From Orrella dioscoreae (lineage in GTDB: Bacteria > Pseudomonadota > Gammaproteobacteria > Burkholderiales > Burkholderiaceae_B): a stretch of 64,000 bases of DNA. Where the stretch lies: positions 372,001 to 436,000 of the forward strand of contig NZ_LT907988.1 of NCBI RefSeq assembly GCF_900089455.2, in the 5' to 3' direction. The notes under the pieces are model-generated. The model did not search any database. It had not been told where the DNA came from and saw only the letters and a list, made by a program, of their open reading frames with translations. The position numbers and the translations under genes were made by a program. Below, in pieces: positions 1 through 6,553 of this stretch. The first letter of the stretch is position 1. Every line of letters begins with the position of its first letter.

Positions 1-869
1 CCCACGTCATAGGTCTCCAGCGTGTCCGGGCCGAGGAGCGAGTGCGAATCGCCGCCCACCACGACGTCCACGCCGCTCAGCCTGGCGATGACGTCCTTGT
101 CGTAGTGGTAGCCGATGTGGCTGAGGACGATGACCTTGTCGATGCCATCGGCGCGCAGGGCGTCGATCTGCGCCTGGGCTGCTTCCGTTTCGTCCGAGAA
201 CGTCGTGGTGGCATCCGGGCTGGAGGATTGCTTGGTTTTGGTGGCGATGGTCAGGCCGACGATGCCGATGCGCTGGCCGTCGCGCTCGATGATCGTCGAT
301 GGATTGACCAGACCGGTGCCGTGCAGCGGGGAGCTTTCTCCGAATTGCACGTTCGCACTGAGTACCGGGGTCTTGCAGGTGTCGGCGTGGAGGAAGTCGA
401 TGAAGCCTTTGAGGCCGGCGTCGCCCTTGTCGAATTCGTGGTTGCCCACGGCCATCGCATCGAAGCAGACGGTGTTCATCAGCGCGGCATCGGCCTGTCC
501 GGCCTCGCCGGCACGATTGAAGTACAGCGTGCCGGTCAGGGCGTCACCCGCGTGCAACGTGATCACGTTCGATGATTCGGCGGCCAGCGCGTCGATGGCT
601 GCCTTCACGCGGGGCATGCCCGCCGAGGCGATTTCCACCTCGGTGGGCGTGCCCGTGCTGTCCTTCAGCATGAGGGTCCTGTCGGAACTGTCCAACGCGG
701 AGTGCTGGTCGTTGATGTGGAGGATCGTCAGCTCCAGCGGACGGGGTTCCGCGGGCGTCTCGGTGACGGGGGGCGTTTCATCGTCGTCGTTGCTGCTGCC
801 GCAGCCCGCCATCAGCGCCATTGCGCTCAGCATCGCGGCGGCGATCGCGTTCCGTTTCCAGTCCTTCAT
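1..869 (-). CDS. 5'-nucleotidase/metallophosphatase lipoprotein (3' end outside window)
   Basis: The reverse strand encodes at least 289 residues with no stop before the window edge, so the C-terminal part is missing. It starts at ATG 869. A signal peptide ends in a lipobox (LMAGC, Cys23), followed by an acidic linker, so it should be a periplasm-facing lipoprotein. Metallophosphatase motifs follow in the usual order: HINDQH (Asp54 and His56), HAGDALTG, GNHEFD, SHIGYHYD and GGDSHS. This is the N-terminal metal-binding domain of UshA-type 5'-nucleotidases, which hydrolyse extracellular nucleotides to nucleosides and phosphate. The substrate-binding C-terminal domain would lie outside the window. 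The family call is firm; the exact substrate is not. Confidence 0.9.
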   Translation of the reverse strand, partial: MKDWKRNAIAAAMLSAMALMAGCGSSNDDDETPPVTETPAEPRPLELTILHINDQHSALDSSDRTLMLKDSTGTPTEVEIASAGMPRVKAAIDALAAESSNVITLHAGDALTGTLYFNRAGEAGQADAALMNTVCFDAMAVGNHEFDKGDAGLKGFIDFLHADTCKTPVLSANVQFGESSPLHGTGLVNPSTIIERDGQRIGIVGLTIATKTKQSSSPDATTTFSDETEAAQAQIDALRADGIDKVIVLSHIGYHYDKDVIARLSGVDVVVGGDSHSLLGPDTLETYDV

Positions 870-983
870 TTGCCTCTATCCATCGGTGGTGATCGAGGCC
901 CGCATTCTGTTTGCCGTGTGTGACGGCGGCGTGAATCCAGAATGAAAAAACAATCATCGGAAATGAAAATGAAATCCCCCGGC

Positions 984-1015
984 TTGACATGGTTTTGACA
1001 CGCCGCCGGTATAGT
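984..1015 (+). promoter_or_regulatory. Weak candidate promoter of the dedA-family gene
   Basis: Two TTGACA hexamers lie at 984-989 and 995-1000, and a TATAGT -10-like hexamer at 1010-1015. The spacings (20 and 9) are not optimal, so only one arrangement can be used and it would be weak. Transcription would start about 30 bases before the dedA ATG. Confidence 0.3.
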
Positions 1016-1052
1016 GCGGACTGCTTTCCGTTTCTTTGCTTGTCGCAGCATC

Positions 1053-1688
1053 ATGAACCCTATCGACGCTTTTTCCTGGCTCACCAGCGAGCACGGCCTC
1101 ATGGCCCTGCTGGCGCAGAACTGGGTGCTGGGCACCTTCATCATCTGCGCGGTCGTCTTCGTGGAGACAGGGCTGGTGATCATGCCCTTCCTGCCGGGCG
1201 ATTCGCTGCTTTTCGCCGCCGGCGCCTTCCTGGGGCTGGCGGGCGTGTCGCCCTGGCTGCCCTTGCTGGCCGTGACGGTGGCGGCCATCGCGGGCGATGC
1301 GCTGAACTACAGCATCGGCAACTCGCCGCTCAGCCAGCGCATCCTGGCGCGCAAGCTCGTGAAGCCCGCGCACATGGAAAAGGCCGCTGGCTACTTCGCG
1401 CGCTTCGGCGCGCAGACCATCATCGTGGCGCGCTTCATTCCCATCGTGCGTACCGTGGCGCCGTTCTGCGCAGGCCTGGCCAGGATGCCCCGCCGCACGT
1501 TCTTCGCCTACAACGTGGTGGGGGCGGCGCTGTGGGTGGGCGTGATGCTGCTGGCCGGCCACTTCCTGGGCGCGATTCCGTGGGTGAAGCAGAACCTGCA
1601 CTGGGTGTCGCTCATCATCATCGTGCTGTCGGTGGGGCCGCTGGCCATTCACGCGCTGGCGCGCTGGCGCAACCGGCAGGGCGCCTGA
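1053..1688 (+). CDS. DedA family (VTT domain) inner-membrane protein
   Basis: A 211-residue polytopic membrane protein, the usual length for DedA proteins such as YqjA and YghB. It has the SNARE-associated/VTT domain: the amphipathic re-entrant region FLPGDSLLFAAGAF near residue 50 and the signature ARFIPIVRTVAPFCAG near residues 129-144, with the conserved Arg and Pro. DedA proteins support membrane homeostasis, proton-motive-force-dependent efflux and undecaprenyl-phosphate or lipid flipping; the specific substrate here is unknown. ATG 1053 is preferred over the in-frame GTG at 1014 because the upstream 13 codons overlap the likely promoter. No strong Shine-Dalgarno is visible. The gene converges with the gene at 1724. 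Confidence 0.9.
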   Translation: MNPIDAFSWLTSEHGLMALLAQNWVLGTFIICAVVFVETGLVIMPFLPGDSLLFAAGAFLGLAGVSPWLPLLAVTVAAIAGDALNYSIGNSPLSQRILARKLVKPAHMEKAAGYFARFGAQTIIVARFIPIVRTVAPFCAGLARMPRRTFFAYNVVGAALWVGVMLLAGHFLGAIPWVKQNLHWVSLIIIVLSVGPLAIHALARWRNRQGA

Positions 1689-1704
1689 CGCGCACCGGCC
1701 TTCC

Positions 1705-1719
1705 GGCCCGCCTCGGGCC
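1705..1719. terminator. Small hairpin in the convergent gap
   Basis: GGCCCG-cct-CGGGCC is a perfect six-pair stem between the convergent dedA and prephenate-dehydratase-like genes. No T-run follows on either strand, so termination is only possible, not shown. Confidence 0.3.
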
Positions 1720-1723
1720 TGTC

Positions 1724-2542
1724 TCAGCAGGTGCGCGGATAGGAGCCCAGGACGCGCGTGCCGGGGCAATGCGTCAGCACGTCCGCCAGCGCGGCATCCC
1801 CGCGGTGGCCGGCCACGTCGATGACGTACCTGTGTGTGTCCAGCGAGCGGCGGCTGGGGCGTTCATAGACCGTCAGGATGCGTATGCCGCCCTTCACCAG
1901 GGTGGCCAGGGCCGTGGACAGGCCTTCGTCGTCCGTCTCGACGCACAGCGTGCTCTTGTCGTGGCCCGTCGGCGCTGGCGTTTCGCGCCCCAGCACCCAC
2001 CAGCGCGTGACGTTGTGCGGCCCCTGCTCGATGCCGTCGGCCAGGGAGACCAGGCCATATACCGCTGCGCCCACGCGCGGCCCCATGGACGCCATCGCCA
2101 GCGAGCCGCTGCGCGCAACCTCCTGCGCCGCGGCGCCGTTGGTGGCGGTGTGGACACGGCCGGCGTGCGGCAGCACCCGGTCCATCCAGGCCTTGACCTC
2201 GGCATGGGCGATGGGGTGGGCGAGGACGTTGCGGATGTCATCCAGCGTGGCGCCCCGGTTGGCGAGCAGGCTGTAGTCCAGTTGCCGGGCGTATTCGGCC
2301 ACGATGCAGGGCGCGGACAGGGCCAGGATGGGATCCAGGTAGGGCGTCACGCCGACGGTGGAGGTGATGACCGGCACGCAGATCTTGTCGGCCTGCCCGC
2401 TGGCGTAGGCGGCAAAGAGCGCCTCCTTGTCCAGCGGCGTGATGGCCGTGTAGCGGCCGAAGAGGTCCAGGCAGGCCTGGTGTGACCAGGTGCCCGCGGG
2501 CCCCAGATAGGCGATCTTGGCGGGGGTGTCGGGACGGGACAT
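1724..2542 (-). CDS. Prephenate-dehydratase-like protein (no chorismate mutase domain)
   Basis: 272 residues. The fold is recognisable from AYLGPAGTWSHQA near the start, NGAAAQEVA, and the VTRWWVLG segment (Thr179-Arg180-Trp181), which stands where the catalytic TRF motif of prephenate dehydratase lies. A C-terminal ACT-like domain has ERPSR in place of ESRP. The canonical PIENS substrate-binding motif reads PVITS (residues 57-61), so Glu and Asn are replaced. The ordinary PheA P-protein of this group carries an N-terminal chorismate mutase, which is absent here. It could be a divergent dehydratase or a paralogue acting on another ligand. The start at ATG 2542 is chosen because the homologous region begins there; an open frame extends upstream to 2623. 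Confidence 0.75.
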   Translation of the reverse strand: MSRPDTPAKIAYLGPAGTWSHQACLDLFGRYTAITPLDKEALFAAYASGQADKICVPVITSTVGVTPYLDPILALSAPCIVAEYARQLDYSLLANRGATLDDIRNVLAHPIAHAEVKAWMDRVLPHAGRVHTATNGAAAQEVARSGSLAMASMGPRVGAAVYGLVSLADGIEQGPHNVTRWWVLGRETPAPTGHDKSTLCVETDDEGLSTALATLVKGGIRILTVYERPSRRSLDTHRYVIDVAGHRGDAALADVLTHCPGTRVLGSYPRTC

Positions 2543-2923
2543 GTTGTTGGTATTGGGGGTCTCGGCTCGGGGCGGACACGATGACCGCCACGTCGGGCGC
2601 AAGCATATCGCCCGGCGACGCATTCCAAGCGCTGGAAAACCGCGAGAACGTGCGCTAAATTCGGAGGCTGGAACAGCTAGTTACAGCTGTGACTGGCTTT
2701 TTTCCTTGGGCTGGTCACACTTCGATACCTGGCTGCCTGTTCCAATCGCCTTGGGAAAGAGGGCGATGTTTCGTGGCGCACGACAAACAAAGTTCCAACG
2801 GCACCTCCCGCGGCGCGTGCAGCGATGGCGGCAAGGCAGGAGGTGGGCGTTGTGCGTTTCGCCCGCGTGTCGCCGGGAATCGAGTACGGCGCAGCACAGG
2901 GAGAGTCAGACAGGAGGCTTTCG
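2543..2923. other. Divergent intergenic region of 381 bases
   Basis: No gene is supported here. It holds a hairpin with a T-run at 2675-2703 (listed separately), a short inverted repeat ATCGCC/GGCGAT (2745-2750 and 2762-2767), and the AGGAGG ribosome-binding site at 2912-2917 of the following gene. It should contain the promoters of both flanking genes, but I see no convincing -35/-10 pair. Confidence 0.5.
2675..2703 (+). terminator. Hairpin followed by six T residues
   Basis: The arms AGCTAGTTAC and GTGACTGGCT flank AGCT; as RNA eight Watson-Crick and two G-U pairs form, and TTTTTT follows immediately. This is the form of an intrinsic terminator on the + strand, yet no + strand gene lies directly upstream, so it may end a small RNA or attenuate the c-di-GMP gene leader. 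Confidence 0.45.
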
Positions 2924-4855
2924 ATGAAATGCCCCTCACCTTTGCCGAACGAATCCGAGAGGCTGCATGCGCTTTCGGAGTATGGGCTGGATCCGCAGCA
3001 TTCGCTGCCCAGCCTGGACCCGGTCGTACGTATCGCATCGCGCATGTTCAACATGCCGGTGTCGGCCATCAACATGATCGGCAGCGACCATGTGTTCTTC
3101 GCCGCCAGCGTCGGCGTCGGCGTGGGCGTGACGGACATGCGGCGCGACGTGTCCTTCTGCGCCCACGCGATCACCCAGGGCGATGTCATGGTCGTGCCCG
3201 ATGCGCGGCTGGATGACCGTTTTCACGACAATCCGCTGGTGTCCGGGGAAGCGAACATCCGGTTCTATGCCGGGGTGCCCCTGCATTCGCCCGAAGGCCA
3301 TCCGCTGGGCGCACTGTGCATCATCGACACCGAGCCGCATGGTGACTTCGGCGAGGAAGACAAGGACCGCTTGCGCGAGCTGGCCCGCATGGCGGGGGAT
3401 CGGCTGGAGTTGCGCCGGGTCGAGGTCTGCGCCGAGCATGCCCGCGAGGAGGCCCAGGCGCGTGCCCAGCAGGAGCGCGCCAATGCGGCGCTTGCCGCCG
3501 CTGCCGCGCAACAGGCCGATTCCGACATGGCGCGCAAGCGCGAGAACGACGACCTGCGCAAGCTCTCCAGCTTCGATCCGTTGACGGGCCTGGCCAACCG
3601 CGGCATCTTCTATCGGCGCGTGGAGGAGGTGCTGTCGCACCCCTCGTCAGCGGCCATCCTCATGGTGGACCTGGACGGTTTCAAGGACATCAACGACACG
3701 ATGGGCCACGCGGTGGGCGACGTGATCCTGCGCGAACTGGCCGCCCGGCTGGCGCGCACCGTGGGGCTTTGCGACACGGTCGCGCGCCTGGGCGGGGACG
3801 AGTTCGCCATCCTGCAGCCCAACGTCATGGACCTCAAGCAGGCGACCGAGTTGGCGCAGGCGGTACTGGCGCGCGTTGCCGAACCGATTTCCGTGCAGGG
3901 GCAGGAGTTGCGGCTGACCGCCAGCTGCGGCGTGGCACTGGCGCCGCTGCATGCCCACGAGGCGCTCGAGCTGGTGGGCAATGCCGACCTGGCGCTGGTG
4001 AAGGCGAAGGCCGTCGGCCGGGGCCGGATCTTCGTCTTCGTGCCCAACCTGAGGCTGGAGGCCGTGGCCCGGCGCCTGTATGGCATGGAGTTGCACCGGG
4101 CGGTCGCCAATGGTGAATTCCTGCTTTTCTACCAGCCGCAGATCAAGCTGGCGAGCGGTGAACTGACGGGCGCCGAAGCCTTGCTGCGCTGGCGGCATCC
4201 GCAATTGGGCTTGCTGGCGCCGGGGGTTTTCCTGCCTTCGCTGGAGGGCGGGCCCCTGGCGGCCACCGTGGGGTCATGGGTGCTGGACGAGGCCTGCAGC
4301 CAGGCCGCCTTCTGGCGGCGCAGCGGCGCCCATGATTTCCGCATCGGGGTGAATCTTTTCGGCGTGCAGTTCCGCGTGGGCGACCTGGCGACCGAGGTCA
4401 TGGAGACGCTGGCGCGCCACGGTCTGCCGCCAGAGGCGCTGGAACTGGAGATCACCGAGAACATCGTCCTGAACAATGACGATACGGCGCTCGAGATTCT
4501 GCGGCGCCTGCGCGCGCATGGCGTGGGCATCTCCTTCGATGACTTCGGCACGGGCTATGCGTCGCTGAGCCTGCTGAAGACGCACCCGCTCACGCGCATC
4601 AAGATCGACCGCTCCTTCGTCAGCGGGATCCTGGAGTCGAAACGCGATGCCACGGTGATCCGGGCGATCCTGGACGTGGCGCACAGCTTCGACCTGTGCA
4701 CCATCGCCGAGGGCATCGAGACCGATGCGCAACGCGAGCGCTTGCTGGCCGAGCATTGCGAGGAGGGGCAGGGCTATCTGTTCGGCAGGCCATTGCCGGC
4801 ACAGCAGTTTGCGCAGACTTTCGGTCTCGAGGCGGCCTTGCGGATATCGGCCTGA
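2924..4855 (+). CDS. GAF-GGDEF-EAL cyclic-di-GMP turnover protein
   Basis: 643 residues, cytoplasmic, with no membrane segment. A GAF sensor domain spans roughly residues 25-165 (SFCAHAI near 77-83), followed by a charged helical linker (165-215), a diguanylate cyclase domain with GGDEF intact at 290-294, and an EAL domain (about 395-640). The EAL catalytic set is complete: EALLRW, VNLFGVQF, ELEITEN, DDFGTGY, KIDRSF and AEGIET. The allosteric inhibition site normally RxxD reads GLCD (281-284), so feedback inhibition of the cyclase is probably lost. ATG 2924 is set by AGGAGG six bases upstream; the frame is open further upstream but lacks a site. Net activity (synthesis or hydrolysis) cannot be told from sequence. 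Confidence 0.95.
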   Translation: MKCPSPLPNESERLHALSEYGLDPQHSLPSLDPVVRIASRMFNMPVSAINMIGSDHVFFAASVGVGVGVTDMRRDVSFCAHAITQGDVMVVPDARLDDRFHDNPLVSGEANIRFYAGVPLHSPEGHPLGALCIIDTEPHGDFGEEDKDRLRELARMAGDRLELRRVEVCAEHAREEAQARAQQERANAALAAAAAQQADSDMARKRENDDLRKLSSFDPLTGLANRGIFYRRVEEVLSHPSSAAILMVDLDGFKDINDTMGHAVGDVILRELAARLARTVGLCDTVARLGGDEFAILQPNVMDLKQATELAQAVLARVAEPISVQGQELRLTASCGVALAPLHAHEALELVGNADLALVKAKAVGRGRIFVFVPNLRLEAVARRLYGMELHRAVANGEFLLFYQPQIKLASGELTGAEALLRWRHPQLGLLAPGVFLPSLEGGPLAATVGSWVLDEACSQAAFWRRSGAHDFRIGVNLFGVQFRVGDLATEVMETLARHGLPPEALELEITENIVLNNDDTALEILRRLRAHGVGISFDDFGTGYASLSLLKTHPLTRIKIDRSFVSGILESKRDATVIRAILDVAHSFDLCTIAEGIETDAQRERLLAEHCEEGQGYLFGRPLPAQQFAQTFGLEAALRISA

Positions 4856-4893
4856 GCCAGGCGCAGGGCTGGCTGGGCGGCTGACGTTGATGT

Positions 4894-4912
4894 AATAATA
4901 AGAACTATTTTC
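4894..4912 (+). promoter_or_regulatory. Fur-box-like site upstream of the iron operon
   Basis: AATAATAAGAACTATTTTC agrees with the 19-base Fur consensus at 13 positions. It lies 34 bases before the sigma-factor start, where Fur would repress the iron-uptake operon when iron is plentiful. The first 12 bases recur in front of the TonB receptor that starts at 36762. Confidence 0.6.
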
Positions 4913-4946
4913 AAATACGGCGCTGCACGCCGATCTTCGCAACGCC

Positions 4947-5462
4947 ATGCCTCCCTCCGTTGAATCCAGTCGGCAGCAGGTCCTGCACGGGCTCTACGCC
5001 GAGAATCATTCCTGGCTGGTCTCGCTGTTGCTGCGCCGCATGCGGCATCAGGGCGACGCGCAGGACATCGCATCCGAGACCTTCTGCCAAGTGGTGGCGT
5101 CGCGCGAGGACCCCAGCCTCATCCGCGAGCCGCGCGCGTATCTCACGCGCATCGCCAAGCGCTTGGTCTATCACCTGTATCGCGATCGCGAGATCGAGCG
5201 GGCCTATCTGCAGTGGCTGGAGACCGCGTCGCCCGATCACGCCCCGTCGGCCGAGGCGCGCGCGATGGCCATCCAGGCGATCGCCCAGCTGGACCGCCTG
5301 CTGGACGGCTTGCCGCGCGACGTGCGCCGGGCCTTCCTCTATAGCCAGTTCGACGAGATGGGCTATGACGAGATCGCCGCCAGGCTGGGCGTTTCGACCC
5401 GCACCGTGGCGCGCCACATCAAGCAGGCGCTGCTGCACTGCGTGGCCGTGGCCCAGGCATGA
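4947..5462 (+). CDS. FecI-type ECF sigma factor
   Basis: 171 residues, the normal size for the iron-starvation ECF group. Region 2 covers about residues 10-75 (AENHSWLVSLLLRRM, then DAQDIASETFCQV and PRAYLTRIAKRLVYHLYRD), and region 4 covers about 115-165 (LPRDVRRAFLYSQF, then the helix-turn-helix GYDEIAARLGVSTRTVARHI). Such sigmas direct RNA polymerase to the adjacent siderophore receptor gene when released by the inner-membrane FecR. The stop codon overlaps the FecR start (ATGA), showing translational coupling. A Fur-like box lies upstream. The assignment rests on motif order plus its FecR and TonB-receptor neighbours. Confidence 0.95.
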   Translation: MPPSVESSRQQVLHGLYAENHSWLVSLLLRRMRHQGDAQDIASETFCQVVASREDPSLIREPRAYLTRIAKRLVYHLYRDREIERAYLQWLETASPDHAPSAEARAMAIQAIAQLDRLLDGLPRDVRRAFLYSQFDEMGYDEIAARLGVSTRTVARHIKQALLHCVAVAQA

Positions 5463-6448
5463 GCGGCGTGGCAAGACGCGCGGCGACGCACGACAAGGAG
5501 GACGCCCAGGCCGCGACCGAGGCCGCGGTCGACTGGATGGTGAGGCTGCGTTCGGGCGCCGCCACGGCCGAGGATCGCCTTGCCTTCGACGCCTGGCGCG
5601 CGCAGCCGGATCACGAGGCGGCCTGGCAGCGCGTGCAGGCCGCCCTGCAGCCCGCCTGTCTGGCCGCGGGCAACGGCGCCGCCTGGCCGGCACGCGAGGT
5701 GGCGCGCGACATCCTGCTGCGCCCGCGACGGCGGGTCGTGCTGAAGTCGCTGGTGGCGATGGGCACGGGCGCGGCCCTGGGCGGCGTCGTGGCGAACCGC
5801 TACCTGCCGCTGTCCGAGCTGGGCGCCGATCTGCGTACCGGCACGGCCGAGCGCCGCCATTACGCCTTGCAGGACGGCAGCGACCTGGCCTTGAACGCCC
5901 GCTCGGCCGCCGACGTCGCCTATACCGCTGAACGGCGCGAGGTCCGCCTGCGAGCGGGCGAACTCGTGGCCAGCGTGGTGGCGGACGCGGTGCGCCCCTT
6001 CGTCGTCTTGACGCGGGAAGGCGGCGTGCTGGCCCTGGGCACGCGCTTCCTGGTGCGCCAGGAAGCCGAGCGCACGCGCGTCGCGGCCTTGTCGCACGAC
6101 GTCGAGATCCGTACGCGGCATGGCGCCAGGCGGGTCCTGCGCGAAGGGGAAGGAGCGGTCTTCGATGCCGCGCGCATCGACGGCTTCGACGCCGCGGGCA
6201 TCACCGGCGCCGAATGGCTGGAAGGCCATCTGCTGGTGAACCAGCGGCCGCTGGCCGAGGTGGTGGCCGAATTGCAGCGTTATCGCCGTGGCGTGCTGCG
6301 CGTGGCGCCCGATGCGGGACGCCTGCTGGTTCAAGGCGGCTTTCCCCTGGATGACGTGGCGGCCTCCCTGGCGGGCCTGGCCGACACCCTGCCCATCCGG
6401 GTGCGCGACTATGGCGGCTGGCTGACGCTGATCGAACGCCGGGTGTAG
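5459..6448 (+). CDS. FecR-family anti-sigma/sensor protein
   Basis: 329 residues. The cytoplasmic DUF4880 domain (residues about 18-65, with AVDWMVRLRSG and FDAWRAQPDHEAAWQRV) binds the sigma factor. A single membrane segment follows at about 90-112; it begins RRRVVLKSL, resembling a twin-arginine leader, as in other FecR proteins. The FecR periplasmic domain covers about 125-240 (LQDGSDLALNARS, LRAGELVASV, LGTRFLVRQE). The C-terminal part about 245-325 is an STN-like module expected to contact the signalling domain of the receptor. The gene overlaps the sigma gene by four bases and precedes the receptor by 105 bases. Confidence 0.93.
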   Translation: MSGVARRAATHDKEDAQAATEAAVDWMVRLRSGAATAEDRLAFDAWRAQPDHEAAWQRVQAALQPACLAAGNGAAWPAREVARDILLRPRRRVVLKSLVAMGTGAALGGVVANRYLPLSELGADLRTGTAERRHYALQDGSDLALNARSAADVAYTAERREVRLRAGELVASVVADAVRPFVVLTREGGVLALGTRFLVRQEAERTRVAALSHDVEIRTRHGARRVLREGEGAVFDAARIDGFDAAGITGAEWLEGHLLVNQRPLAEVVAELQRYRRGVLRVAPDAGRLLVQGGFPLDDVAASLAGLADTLPIRVRDYGGWLTLIERRV

Positions 6449-6553
6449 GCCACTCGACCTCGATCGGCAGTTTGGTGAATATTTGTAAATTCGTGTCTGG
6501 TTCCGGCTCCTCGACGACACAAGCCTTGCAGAGTCGATAATCGGAGAGCCTCC

